Source: Comamonadaceae bacterium UBA2121 | GTDB taxonomy: Bacteria > Pseudomonadota > Gammaproteobacteria > Burkholderiales > Burkholderiaceae_C | Assembly: GCA_002331385.1 (NCBI GenBank) | Contig: DCYB01000010.1 | Location: forward strand, 421,322-485,321 | Direction of reading: 5' to 3' | DNA: 64,000 nucleotides | Part shown: piece after piece, positions 16,683 to 25,163 of the stretch | Layout of the letters: every line of letters begins with the position of its first letter | How positions within the stretch are numbered: the stretch's first letter is position 1 | Translations under genes and position numbers: made by a program | The notes under the pieces: generated by a model | Told to the model about the DNA's origin: nothing | Seen by the model: only the letters and a program-made list of their open reading frames with translations | The model's database searches: none

Positions 16683-17381
16683 CTACGCCACGCGATGCAG
16701 CAATCCAGTCAGGGCCGCTGGCTGCCACACCAGCGCCGTCATCACGGCGCAGTTCGCCAGCATGCAGAACCAATAGACGATGCGGAACTCGCGCTTGGCT
16801 GACTTGTGCCGCAGCCACTGCTGCGCCCACCATGCCGCGGGCCAGCCGCCCAAAAGCGCCATCGTTTGCAGCGTTTTCTCGCTGATGCGCCAAGCGCCGC
16901 TTTGGGCGGCGTTCTTGTCGATCGTATAAGCGATATAAGTCGCCCCGTTCAACACCAACAAGGCGACGGGTGCCCACAGCGGCAGGCGATCCATCCAGAC
17001 ACCCCAGCCCAGCACGCCCAACCACACCACCATCAGCACCATCGCCAGCGAACTGCCGGTGGCGCCGGACGCGTGTGCTGCCGTGCGAACTGGTGCATTG
17101 CTGCGGCGCTGCTGCGGGCCGGACGCGCCGGAGCCATTGCGGCGCGGGGCTGGCGCGCTGTGGTGGCCATGGCTTTTCACGGAGATGGGCCGGACTGCCA
17201 TCGCGCGCGGTCCTTTGCCGCCCACCTGTATTTCCTCGTACGTCACGCTCATGCCTTGTACCGGATCCAGCCCTTTGGCAAGGTCGCGTACATGAAAGAA
17301 CACGTCGCGGGAGTCGCGGCTATCGATAAAGCCAAATCCGCGCTCGGCGTCCCAGTGGCGAATCGTTCCTTGTTTCAGCAT
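16683..17381 (-). CDS. Cold-shock domain fused to DUF1294 membrane domain
   Basis: This 232-aa fusion has residues 1-70 as a cold-shock domain (GTIRHWDAERGFGFIDS and DVFFHVRDL carry the RNA-binding RNP1/RNP2 aromatics). A basic Ser/Ala-rich linker follows. From about residue 110 come hydrophobic helices of DUF1294, with the typical YTIDKNAAQSGAWRISEKTL and LGGWPAAWWAQ. A nucleic-acid-binding head on a membrane anchor suggests membrane-proximal RNA handling, but the function is unknown. The same architecture is known from other proteobacteria. Confidence 0.85.
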   Translation of the reverse strand: MLKQGTIRHWDAERGFGFIDSRDSRDVFFHVRDLAKGLDPVQGMSVTYEEIQVGGKGPRAMAVRPISVKSHGHHSAPAPRRNGSGASGPQQRRSNAPVRTAAHASGATGSSLAMVLMVVWLGVLGWGVWMDRLPLWAPVALLVLNGATYIAYTIDKNAAQSGAWRISEKTLQTMALLGGWPAAWWAQQWLRHKSAKREFRIVYWFCMLANCAVMTALVWQPAALTGLLHRVA

Positions 17382-17420
17382 GATGGAAATAAAGCGGTTT
17401 AGATGCGCGCAATCAGCGAA

Positions 17421-17448
17421 TAAAAAACCGCCTCATGGATAGGCGGTT
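17421..17448 (-). terminator. Intrinsic terminator after the HTH gene
   Basis: AACCGCCT (17426-17433) and AGGCGGTT (17441-17448) form the stem. On the minus strand the T-run is the complement of 17422-17427. It ends transcription of the gene at 17538-17981. Confidence 0.8.
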
Positions 17449-17537
17449 AGGCAAAGCCAATGCCTGCGTCTTCGCAGATGCATCGTGCTGGATCGTTGGC
17501 ATTAAGCCTGTGGCGAAGAGGTGTTCGCCAAGGCGAA

Positions 17538-17981
17538 TCAGGCGGCGGCCTTCAGCTCTTCAAGGCGTGCGGCAATCTGCGTTTTCGACAGTTCCTTGAG
17601 CATGGAAAGTTTGCGCACGACTTCGGCATGAGGACGCGCCTTGTTTTGCTCGTAGTGATAAATGCTCTGGCCGGAAACGCCCACCAGCAAACCATAATCG
17701 GATGCGGACAGCCCGGTTTTCTGGCGGTGTGTGGCCAGACGCGACGCGCTGAAGCGGCGCTTCACGTCATTTTCAGCCGGTGCATCAAATGCGACTGTGG
17801 GTTTGCGTGGCTGCTGCGCTGTCTTGCAGTCCTTGCGCAGTTCTGCGAGTTCGCGCTTCAAGGCAGCGATGGCAGTGCGTTGCGCTGCAATCGTCTTACG
17901 CAGGGTTTCGGTTTCAGCGCGAATCTCCTTGCGGGCGACGCGCGTGATTTCGGATTTGAGTAGTGCGGCGATATTTGGCAT
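17538..17981 (-). CDS. Small protein with coiled coil and C-terminal XRE-type HTH
   Basis: In this 147-aa protein, residues 1-60 (PNIAALLKSEITRVARKEIR and on) look like a helical or coiled-coil segment with regular Leu/Ala and charged residues. Residues 85-140 form a helix-turn-helix resembling Cro/CI: THRQKTGLSASDYGLLVGVS then GQSIYHYEQNKARPHAEVV. It is probably a DNA-binding regulator with an N-terminal oligomerisation helix. The ATG at 17981 is chosen over an upstream start in the same frame because MPNIAALL begins the regular pattern. It is a single-gene transcript ending in a good terminator. Its targets are unknown. Confidence 0.75.
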   Translation of the reverse strand: MPNIAALLKSEITRVARKEIRAETETLRKTIAAQRTAIAALKRELAELRKDCKTAQQPRKPTVAFDAPAENDVKRRFSASRLATHRQKTGLSASDYGLLVGVSGQSIYHYEQNKARPHAEVVRKLSMLKELSKTQIAARLEELKAAA

Positions 17982-18146
17982 ATGCGCATTGTGCGTCAAT
18001 AGCCTTGAAGTTTGAATAGTTATGTGAAAGCAAACCCATATTGCCCCGAGGATTTGTCGCAAGCGAGCGATGAAGCGGTTATCCCGAATACCGCGTAAAG
18101 GTGCTCCAACCCCACTTTGGAATACGCTGCAATGCCTGCGCCCATG

Positions 18147-18180
18147 AAAAAAGCGGCGCGTCGAAGGGACGAGCCGCTTT
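18147..18180 (-). terminator. Intrinsic terminator after the aminotransferase
   Basis: AAAGCGGC (18150-18157) pairs with GCCGCTTT (18173-18180). The stem continues after one mismatch with CGTC/GACG around a GAAGG loop. The A-run at 18146-18152 gives the T-tract on the minus strand. Confidence 0.85.
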
Positions 18181-18217
18181 GTGCTTGGCGCGGTGAGAGG
18201 CCGTGCAGCCTCCTGAA

Positions 18218-19414
18218 TTACATCACCGCAGCAATGGCCTTACAGACGTAATCCACGTTCTTGCTGTTCAGGGCGGCGACGCACATGCGGCCGGTATCGG
18301 TGCCGTAGACGCCGAACTCGGAACGCAGGCGCACCATCTGGTCCTTGGACAGGCCGGAGTAGCTGAACATGCCGATTTGTGTGGTGATGAAGCCCATATC
18401 CTGCTTTACGCCGGCAGCCTTCAGGCCGTCCACCAGTTTCTGGCGCATGGCCTTGATGCGTACGCGCATTTCGGCCAGTTCTTCTTCCCATTGGGCGCGC
18501 AGTGCGGGGTCGTTCAGCACGGCGGACACCACAGCGCCACCGTGCGTGGGTGGGTTGGAGTAGTTGGTGCGGATAACGATTTTGAGCTGCGAGAGCACGC
18601 GGGCGGCTTCGTCCTTGTCGGAGGCGACCACGGACAGCGCGCCAACGCGCTCGCCGTACAGGCTGAAGCTCTTGGAGAACGACGTGGACACGAAGATGTT
18701 CAGGCCAGCCGCCACGAACTTGTTGATGACCGCGCCATCTTCCTTCAGGCCATAGCCGAAGCCCTGGTACGCCATGTCGAGGAACGCCACGAGGTTCTTC
18801 GCCTTGACCACCTCGATCACCTTGTCCCATTGCTCGGGCGTGATGTCGTAGCCGGTGGGGTTGTGGCAGCAGGCGTGCAGCACGACGATGGTGCCGGGCG
18901 CGGCGGCGTTCAGATCGGCCAGCATGCCGTCGAAATTCACCTTGCGGTTGGCGGCGTCGTAGTACGTGTACGTGCCTACGTCAAAACCGGCGTTGGTGAA
19001 GATGGCCTTGTGGTTTTCCCAGCTGGGGTCGGAGATCAGCACCTTGGCGTTAGGGCTGATCTTCTTCAAGAAGTCCGCACCAATCTTGAGGCCGCCGGTG
19101 CCGCCCACGGCCTGCACGGTGGCCACGCGGCCTGACTGGACCACGTCGGAATCGGCACCAAACACCAGCGCCTTCACGGCGTTGTCATAGGCTGCAATGC
19201 CGTCGATGGGCAGGTAGCCACGCGCGGTGGGCTTGTCCATCATGGCTTTTTCAGCGGCTTGCACGCACTGGAGCAGGGGAAGCTTGCCGTTATCGTCGAA
19301 ATACACGCCCACGCCGAGGTTCACCTTGTTGGGATTGGTGTCAGCGTTGAATTGTTCGTTCAGACCCAGAATGGGGTCGCGAGGGGCCATCTCGACGGCG
19401 GTGAAAAGAGACAT
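18218..19414 (-). CDS. tyrB: Aromatic-amino-acid / aspartate aminotransferase (class I)
   Basis: This 398-aa PLP enzyme of the AspC/TyrB family opens with PRDPILGLNEQFNAD and KVNLGVGVYFDDNGKLPLL. ACCHNPTGYD contributes the PLP-contacting Asn, and the Schiff-base Lys lies in STSFSKSFSLYGERVGALSVV. RTNYSNPPTHGGAVV and MFSYSGL complete the set, with the substrate-carboxylate Arg near the C-terminus. It interconverts Asp/Tyr/Phe and their keto acids with 2-oxoglutarate. Whether it is tyrosine- or aspartate-specific cannot be decided from sequence. The start is the ATG at 19414 after AAGGAC, and it is divergent from uvrB. Confidence 0.88.
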   Translation of the reverse strand: MSLFTAVEMAPRDPILGLNEQFNADTNPNKVNLGVGVYFDDNGKLPLLQCVQAAEKAMMDKPTARGYLPIDGIAAYDNAVKALVFGADSDVVQSGRVATVQAVGGTGGLKIGADFLKKISPNAKVLISDPSWENHKAIFTNAGFDVGTYTYYDAANRKVNFDGMLADLNAAAPGTIVVLHACCHNPTGYDITPEQWDKVIEVVKAKNLVAFLDMAYQGFGYGLKEDGAVINKFVAAGLNIFVSTSFSKSFSLYGERVGALSVVASDKDEAARVLSQLKIVIRTNYSNPPTHGGAVVSAVLNDPALRAQWEEELAEMRVRIKAMRQKLVDGLKAAGVKQDMGFITTQIGMFSYSGLSKDQMVRLRSEFGVYGTDTGRMCVAALNSKNVDYVCKAIAAVM

Positions 19415-19551
19415 GAATCGTCCTTGGAGGAAGGGTGGAAATCTGGCAGGTACGCCCCATTTACACTGTTGCTGCGCGAATCCGGCTGCCGGCGGCGCGC
19501 AAGGGGCAACCCTAATTTTAACGGCGCTAGCCATAGTTGCGTTTACAAGTC

Positions 19552-21633
19552 ATGCATGAAGTCACCACCGAGGCGCAGGAGGGCACATTTGTCTCCTATC
19601 CGGGTTCGCCGTTCCAGCTCTTCCAGCCGTACCCTCCGGCGGGCGATCAGCCAGAGGCCATCGCCAAGCTGGTGGACGGGGTGCACGATGGCGAGTCGTT
19701 CCAGACGTTGCTGGGCGTGACGGGTTCGGGCAAGACCTTCACCATGGCGAACGTGATCGCGCAGTTGGGTCGCCCGGCCATTGTGTTCGCGCCCAACAAG
19801 ACGCTGGCGGCGCAGCTCTACAGTGAATTCCGCGAGTTCTTCCCCAAGAATGCCGTGGAGTATTTCGTGAGCTATTACGACTACTACCAGCCCGAGGCCT
19901 ACGTGCCGCAGCGCGACCTGTTCATTGAAAAGGACAGCGCGATCAACGAGCACATCGAGCAGATGCGCCTCTCGTGCACCAAGAGCCTGATGGAGCGGCG
20001 CGACGTGGTGATCGTTGCCACTGTTTCGGCCATTTACGGCATTGGCGAGCCCGAGAGTTACCACCGCATGGTGATGACGCTGCGCACGGGCGACAAGCTG
20101 AGCCAGCGCGATGTGATTGCGCAGCTCATCCGCATGCAGTACCAGCGCAACGAGCAGGATTTCAGCCGCGGAAAATTCCGCGTGCGCGGCGACACGATCG
20201 ACGTGTTTCCGGCGGAGCATTCCGAGTTGGCGATCCGTATCGAGCTGTTTGATGACGAGGTGGAAACGCTGCAGTTGTTCGATCCGCTCACGGGGCGCGT
20301 GCAGCAGAAGATTCCGCGTTTCACCGTGTACCCGAGCAGCCACTATGTGACGCCGCGCGACAAAGTGCTGGCGGCGGTGGAGACCATCAAGCAGGAGCTG
20401 GACGAGCGCCTGAAGTTCTTCGTGAAAGAGGGCAAGCTGGTGGAGGCGCAGCGGCTGGAGCAGCGCACGCGCTTCGACGTGGAAATGCTCAGCGAAGTGG
20501 GGCATTGCAAGGGCATCGAGAACTACACGCGCCACCTCTCGGGCTCGGCGCCGGGCGATCCGCCCAGCACGTTGACCGACTATCTGCCGCGCGATGCGCT
20601 GATGTTCCTCGACGAGAGCCACCAGATGATTGGCCAGCTCAACGCCATGTACAACGGCGACCGGGCGCGCAAGACCACGCTGGTGGAATACGGCTTTCGC
20701 CTGCCGTCGGCGCTGGACAATCGACCGCTCAAGTTCGAAGAGTTCGAGCACCGCATGCGCCAGGTGATCTTTGTCTCGGCCACTCCGGCAGACTATGAAA
20801 AGCAGCATGCCGGTCAGGTGGTGGACCAGGTGGTGCGCCCCACGGGTCTGGTCGATCCGGTGGTGGAGGTGCGACCCGCCACGCATCAGGTGGACGATGT
20901 GCTGCAGGAAATACGCATTCGCGTTCAAAAGCATCAGCGGGTACTCATTACCACATTGACCAAGCGCATGGCCGAGCAGCTCACGGAATATTTGAGCGAC
21001 AACGGCGTGAAGGTGCGCTACCTGCACTCCGACATCGATACGGTGGAGCGCGTGGAGATCATCCGCGACTTGCGGCTTGGCGCTTTCGATGTGCTGGTGG
21101 GCATCAACTTGCTGCGCGAAGGCCTGGACATTCCCGAAGTGTCATTGGTGGCCATCCTGGATGCCGACAAAGAAGGCTTCCTGCGCGCGGAGCGCAGTCT
21201 CATCCAGACCATTGGCCGCGCAGCACGCAACGCCGAGGGAACCGCCATCCTGTATGCAGACCGTGTGACGGACTCGATGAAAAAAGCCATCGGTGAAACG
21301 GAACGTCGACGCGCAAAACAGATCGCATACAACGAAGAGCATGGAATCATTCCGCGCAGCATTGTCAAGCAGGTAAGAGACCTGATTGACGGTGTCTACA
21401 GCGACAAGGCGGGGCAGGAGAGTGAACGGCTTGAACGCCAGGCCGTGCGTGAACTGGAGCTGGAGGAAATGTCCGAAAAGGACATCGCGCGAGAAATCAA
21501 GCGACTGGAGAAAAGCATGCTCGACCATGCACGCAACCTCGAGTTCGAGGAGGCGGCGCGTGTCCGGGACCAGTTGTCAAGGCTCAAGGATCGTGTCTTT
21601 GGGGCGCACGGAGGCGATCAGCAACGGGCTTGA
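19552..21633 (+). CDS. uvrB: Excinuclease ABC subunit B
   Basis: This 693-aa damage-verification helicase of nucleotide excision repair has Walker A GVTGSGKTFTMAN near residue 57 and the beta-hairpin region YYDYYQPEAYVPQRDLFIEKD. Motif II is DESHQMI (the DEAD/H equivalent). Motifs V and VI are VGINLLREGLDIPEVSLV and QTIGRAARN. The UvrC-binding UVR domain is at the C-terminus (EFEEAARVRDQLSRL). Length is normal. I saw no LexA-type CTG-N10-CAG box in the 137-bp divergent region upstream. The ATG at 19552 is favoured over a TTG at 19537. No clear ribosome-binding site is seen. Confidence 0.96.
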   Translation: MHEVTTEAQEGTFVSYPGSPFQLFQPYPPAGDQPEAIAKLVDGVHDGESFQTLLGVTGSGKTFTMANVIAQLGRPAIVFAPNKTLAAQLYSEFREFFPKNAVEYFVSYYDYYQPEAYVPQRDLFIEKDSAINEHIEQMRLSCTKSLMERRDVVIVATVSAIYGIGEPESYHRMVMTLRTGDKLSQRDVIAQLIRMQYQRNEQDFSRGKFRVRGDTIDVFPAEHSELAIRIELFDDEVETLQLFDPLTGRVQQKIPRFTVYPSSHYVTPRDKVLAAVETIKQELDERLKFFVKEGKLVEAQRLEQRTRFDVEMLSEVGHCKGIENYTRHLSGSAPGDPPSTLTDYLPRDALMFLDESHQMIGQLNAMYNGDRARKTTLVEYGFRLPSALDNRPLKFEEFEHRMRQVIFVSATPADYEKQHAGQVVDQVVRPTGLVDPVVEVRPATHQVDDVLQEIRIRVQKHQRVLITTLTKRMAEQLTEYLSDNGVKVRYLHSDIDTVERVEIIRDLRLGAFDVLVGINLLREGLDIPEVSLVAILDADKEGFLRAERSLIQTIGRAARNAEGTAILYADRVTDSMKKAIGETERRRAKQIAYNEEHGIIPRSIVKQVRDLIDGVYSDKAGQESERLERQAVRELELEEMSEKDIAREIKRLEKSMLDHARNLEFEEAARVRDQLSRLKDRVFGAHGGDQQRA

Positions 21634-21734
21634 GGCCTCTCAAATGCGACTTCTTTTGACAAAAGACCTTGATTTAACAATGGTTGGCCTCACTTGATTT
21701 TTGTTACCCGACCAAAACAATAGGGATTTGTGCT

Positions 21735-21759
21735 ATACTTGGGCTAATTACTCAAGAAA
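21735..21759 (+). promoter_or_regulatory. Candidate IscR type 1 site overlapping the isc promoter
   Basis: CTTGGG (21738-21743) and CTCAAG (21751-21756) form an imperfect inverted repeat with a 7-bp spacer inside an ATACTTG...CAAG frame, similar to the [2Fe-2S]-IscR motif known from E. coli. It overlaps an extended -10, TG-C-TATACT (21731-21739), so occupancy would block the isc promoter. The leader to iscR is about 150 nt. Confidence 0.6.
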
Positions 21760-21910
21760 ACAACCCCACAAATATTAGGGCTCTGCGCGTCGAATCTTAA
21801 GCAGATTCATGTGCGTGGAGTGCGGATGGAGACGGTGGTGCCTCGGATGCCAACAGGTGTTCGGGGCGTTTCTATCAAACGATCAAGCCTGAACCAACAA
21901 GGAGCTTGCG

Positions 21911-22447
21911 ATGCGTCTCACTACCAAAGGCCGTTTTGCGGTCACCGCCATGATTGATCTGGCCCTGCGCCAGAACAATGGCCCTGTCACGCTGGCCGCG
22001 ATTAGCCAGCGCCAGCAAATTTCCCTGTCGTACCTCGAGCAGTTGTTCGGCAAGCTGCGTCGCCATGAACTCGTCGAGTCTACCCGAGGCCCGGGCGGCG
22101 GCTATACGCTGGCGCGCAAGGCGGCCGACATCACCGTGGCCGACATCATCGTCTCCGTGGATGAGCCGATCGATGCGACGCAGTGCGGCGGCAAGGAAAA
22201 CTGCCTGGGTGAAGCAGGCCGTTGCATGACGCACGAGTTGTGGGCCTCGCTGAACCAGCGCATGGTGGAATTCCTGGATTCCGTCACGCTGCAAAAGCTG
22301 GTGGACGATCAACTCGCCAAGGGTGTGCAGATCGAAGACAAGCCGGTGACGCGACGCGCCATTTCGACCACTCCGGTGGTCAAGCCTATCCGCGTGAATG
22401 CACCCAACTCGGTGTTCGCGCTGGGTAACGCATTCGCCAAGTCCTGA
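21911..22447 (+). CDS. iscR: Fe-S cluster assembly transcriptional regulator IscR
   Basis: This 178-aa Rrf2-family regulator has the N-terminal winged helix MRLTTKGRFAVTAMIDLAL with ISLSYLEQLFGKLR. The [2Fe-2S] ligands are C92, C98 and C105 with H108. The last cysteine spacing is one residue longer than I recall for E. coli (92/98/104/107). Holo-IscR represses its own operon, which lets cells match Fe-S assembly to demand. AAGGAG lies just before the ATG. A strong hairpin after the stop separates it from iscS. Confidence 0.96.
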   Translation: MRLTTKGRFAVTAMIDLALRQNNGPVTLAAISQRQQISLSYLEQLFGKLRRHELVESTRGPGGGYTLARKAADITVADIIVSVDEPIDATQCGGKENCLGEAGRCMTHELWASLNQRMVEFLDSVTLQKLVDDQLAKGVQIEDKPVTRRAISTTPVVKPIRVNAPNSVFALGNAFAKS

Positions 22448-22460
22448 TGTGCGCGCGGCT

Positions 22461-22485
22461 GCGCGTCCGGCACGTGCCGGAGCGC
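22461..22485 (+). other. Strong hairpin between iscR and iscS
   Basis: TCCGGCACGTGCCGGA (22466-22481) is a perfect 16-bp palindrome. Flanking GCGC (22461-22464) and GCGC (22482-22485) extend the stem past a one-base bulge. There is no T-run. The position matches the iscR-iscS intergenic structure that in E. coli protects the iscR mRNA fragment when RyhB triggers decay of iscSUA. Confidence 0.7.
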
Positions 22486-22561
22486 CGCCACACGCAGGAC
22501 CTACTTTAGATAACCTTCGATTACTGACCTTCGCCAGCCAGATCGCCCAAGCGAGATAGCC

Positions 22562-23782
22562 ATGGACATGACACCCCATTTCCCCATTTACCTGGACTAC
22601 GGCGCGACCACCCCAGTGGACCCGCGCGTCGTTGACGCGATGATCCCCTGGTTGCGCGAGCACTTCGGCAACGCGGCCTCGCGCAGTCATGCATGGGGCT
22701 GGGAAGCGGAAGAGGCCATCGAGAAATCGCGTGGCTATGTGGCGGACCTGATTGGCGCCGATCCGCGCGAGATCGTCTGGACCAGCGGCGCGACCGAGTC
22801 GATCAACCTGGCGCTCAAGGGCGCGGCCCAGTTCTACAAGGGCAAGGGCAAGCACCTCATCACGCTCAAGACCGAGCACAAGGCCACGCTGGACACCATG
22901 CGCGAGCTGGAGCGTCAGGGCTTTGACGTCACCTATCTGGACGTGAAGGAAGACGGTCTGATGGACCTGGAAGCCTTCAAGGCCGCACTGCGCCCCGACA
23001 CGATTCTTGCGAGCATCCTGTTCGTGAACAACGAGATCGGCGTGATCCAGGACATCGAGGCCATCGGCGCGATCTGCCGCGAAAAGGGCATCCTGCTGCA
23101 CGTCGATGCGGCGCAGGCCACGGGCCGCGTCGAGATCGACCTGAAGACTTTGCCGGTCGATCTGATGAGCCTGACCGCGCACAAGACCTATGGCCCCAAG
23201 GGCGTGGGTGCGCTGTATGTGCGTCGCAAGCCGCGTGTGCGTCTGGAAGCGCAGATTCACGGCGGTGGTCACGAGCGCGGCATGCGTTCGGGCACGCTGC
23301 CCACGCACCAGATCGTTGGCATGGGTGAGGCGTTCCGCCTCATCAAGCTCGAAATGAACGAGGTGAATGCCAAGGCCAAGGCGCTGCAGCAACGTCTGCT
23401 GGACGGCCTCAAGGACATCGAGCAGGTGTTCATCAACGGCAGCATGGAACACCGTGTGCCGCAAAACCTGAACATGAGCTTCAACTTCGTCGAAGGCGAA
23501 TCGCTGATCATGGGCATCAAGGGTCTGGCCGTGTCGTCGGGCTCTGCCTGCACGTCGGCCAGTCTGGAGCCGAGCTATGTGCTGCGCGCCCTGGGCCGCA
23601 GTGACGAACTCGCCCATAGCAGCCTGCGCATGACGATTGGCCGCTTCACGACCGAAGAAGAGATTGATTACGCGATTTCTGCGATCCGCCACAACGTGGC
23701 CAAGCTGCGCGAACTGAGCCCTCTGTGGGAAATGTACAAGGACGGTGTCGACCTCAGCACCATCCAGTGGGCAGCGCACTGA
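22562..23782 (+). CDS. iscS: Cysteine desulfurase
   Basis: This 406-aa class V aminotransferase-fold PLP enzyme removes sulfur from cysteine and hands it to IscU (and usually to tRNA thiolation and other acceptors). The start is YLDYGATTPVDPRV. The PLP lysine is in LTAHKTYGPKGVGAL, the cofactor-binding His-Val-Asp in LLHVDAAQATG, and the persulfide-forming Cys in SSGSACTSAS on the flexible loop. The C-terminus (LSPLWEMYKDGVDLSTIQW) is that of group I IscS. An alternative in-frame ATG exists two codons downstream. Confidence 0.97.
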   Translation: MDMTPHFPIYLDYGATTPVDPRVVDAMIPWLREHFGNAASRSHAWGWEAEEAIEKSRGYVADLIGADPREIVWTSGATESINLALKGAAQFYKGKGKHLITLKTEHKATLDTMRELERQGFDVTYLDVKEDGLMDLEAFKAALRPDTILASILFVNNEIGVIQDIEAIGAICREKGILLHVDAAQATGRVEIDLKTLPVDLMSLTAHKTYGPKGVGALYVRRKPRVRLEAQIHGGGHERGMRSGTLPTHQIVGMGEAFRLIKLEMNEVNAKAKALQQRLLDGLKDIEQVFINGSMEHRVPQNLNMSFNFVEGESLIMGIKGLAVSSGSACTSASLEPSYVLRALGRSDELAHSSLRMTIGRFTTEEEIDYAISAIRHNVAKLRELSPLWEMYKDGVDLSTIQWAAH

Positions 23783-23840
23783 TCACCTTCGCAGGCAGTG
23801 CGGCGCACGCCGCAGCAGACGCAAGAAAAGGAGAACTACC

Positions 23841-24254
23841 ATGGCTTATTCAGACAAAGTGATTGACCATTACGAGAACCCCCGCAACGTGGGCTCGTTC
23901 GACAAGGGTGACGAAACCGTGGGCACCGGCATGGTCGGCGCTCCCGCCTGCGGCGACGTGATGAAGCTGCAGATCAAGGTGAATCCGGACACCGGCGTGA
24001 TCGAAGATGCGCGCTTCAAGACCTACGGTTGCGGCTCGGCGATTGCCTCGTCGTCGCTGGTGACCGAGTGGGTCAAGGGCAAGACGCTGGACGAAGCAGC
24101 GCAACTCAAGAACAGCATCATCGCTGAAGAGCTGGCGCTGCCACCGGTGAAGATTCACTGCTCCATCCTCGCCGAAGACGCCATCAAGGCTGCGGTGAGC
24201 GACTACAAGGCCAAGCACGGCGCTGCTGCACCGGCAGACACCACGGCGGCCTGA
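23841..24254 (+). CDS. iscU: Fe-S cluster scaffold IscU
   Basis: This 137-aa scaffold builds [2Fe-2S] clusters. Ligands C37 (GAPACGD), C64 (TYGCGSA) and C107 (KIHCS) are present, as is the LPPVK motif (100-104) recognised by HscA. A low-complexity Ala/Thr tail ends the protein. The ATG at 23841 follows AAAAGGAG; upstream residues in the open frame are noise. It sits 58 nt after iscS. Confidence 0.97.
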   Translation: MAYSDKVIDHYENPRNVGSFDKGDETVGTGMVGAPACGDVMKLQIKVNPDTGVIEDARFKTYGCGSAIASSSLVTEWVKGKTLDEAAQLKNSIIAEELALPPVKIHCSILAEDAIKAAVSDYKAKHGAAAPADTTAA

Positions 24255-24259
24255 GCAAC

Positions 24260-24583
24260 ATGGCAGTGTCATTGACCGAGGCCGCCGCCCGGCACGTGAG
24301 CCGCTACCTGTCGCGTCGCGGCAAGGGTGTCGGCGTGCGGCTGGGCGTGAAGACCACTGGCTGCTCGGGTCTTGCTTACAAGCTGGAGTATGTGGACGAG
24401 CAGGCGCCGGAAGACGTGGTGTTTGAAAACCACGGCGTGAAGCTGCTGATCGATCCCAAAAGTCTGGCCTACATCGATGGCACGGAACTCGATTTCGTGC
24501 GCGAAGGCCTGAACGAAGGCTTCAAATTCAACAACCCCAACGAGCGTGACCGGTGCGGCTGCGGAGAGAGCTTCCGCGTTTGA
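24260..24583 (+). CDS. iscA: A-type Fe-S carrier IscA
   Basis: This 107-aa HesB/IscA protein has the three conserved cysteines: C35 in TTGCSGLAYKLEY, and C99 and C101 in RCGCGESF. It receives clusters or iron and delivers them to targets, mainly for [4Fe-4S] formation. The start is 5 nt after the iscU stop, so the two are translationally close. The message is followed by a terminator-like hairpin before hscB. Confidence 0.96.
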   Translation: MAVSLTEAAARHVSRYLSRRGKGVGVRLGVKTTGCSGLAYKLEYVDEQAPEDVVFENHGVKLLIDPKSLAYIDGTELDFVREGLNEGFKFNNPNERDRCGCGESFRV

Positions 24584-24602
24584 ACGGCATTGCCCGTTGT
24601 TG

Positions 24603-24638
24603 AAACCGCCATTGCATTGAAGTGCTGGCGGTTTTTTT
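24603..24638 (+). terminator. Terminator-like hairpin inside the isc operon, before hscB
   Basis: AAACCGCCA (24603-24611) and TGGCGGTTT (24626-24634) form a perfect 9-bp stem with a 14-nt loop, followed by seven T's (24632-24638). The hscB ATG is at 24645, only 6 nt beyond the T-run. It looks like a partial terminator splitting iscRSUA from hscBA-fdx. Confidence 0.8.
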
Positions 24639-24644
24639 ACTTCT

Positions 24645-25163
24645 ATGAACCTCCAATCCGACGACTTCGAACTCTTTGGCGTGCCGCGCCAGTTCACCCA
24701 GGACCGCGCCCAACTGGATGCGCGCTGGAAAGACCTGCAACGCGAGGCGCACCCCGACAAGTTCGCCGCGCAGGGCGCAGCAGCGCAGCGCGTGGCCATG
24801 CAGTGGTCGGTGCGCATCAACGAGGCGTACCAGCGGCTCAGGGACCCACTCAAACGCGCAAGCTATCTGTGCGAGCTCAACGGCGCGCCCATCGGTGCGG
24901 AAGACAACACGGCGATGCCGCCCGCCTTCCTCATGCAGCAGATGGAGTGGCGCGAGGCGCTCGACGACGCGGCGGATGAAGACGCGCTCGATGCCCTGGA
25001 CGACATGGTGCGTGCGGCACGCAACACGGCGCTAGAGAACCTGACGCAGAGGATCGACGAGCAGCGTGACTTCGCCAAGGCGGCGCAAGAAGTAAGAGCC
25101 CTCATGTTCATTGCGCGTTTTGCGCACGACGTGGATCTGAAACACGAGCAGCTTGCACAATAG
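24645..25163 (+). CDS. hscB: J-domain co-chaperone HscB
   Basis: This 172-aa protein has an N-terminal J-domain: LFGVPRQFTQDRAQLDARWK, then the HPDKF motif at residues 36-40 that stimulates HscA ATPase. The C-terminal three-helix domain binds IscU. The start codon lies almost directly on the T-run of a terminator-like hairpin and has no separate Shine-Dalgarno sequence. Its translation may depend on the hairpin right arm (TGGCGG) or on read-through. Confidence 0.95.
   Translation: MNLQSDDFELFGVPRQFTQDRAQLDARWKDLQREAHPDKFAAQGAAAQRVAMQWSVRINEAYQRLRDPLKRASYLCELNGAPIGAEDNTAMPPAFLMQQMEWREALDDAADEDALDALDDMVRAARNTALENLTQRIDEQRDFAKAAQEVRALMFIARFAHDVDLKHEQLAQ

Noticed and set aside
19415..19551. LexA (SOS) box upstream of uvrB
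   Set aside because: CTGTTGCTGCGCGAAT was the only candidate and does not end in CAG. No CTG-N10-CAG was found, so SOS control is not supported.
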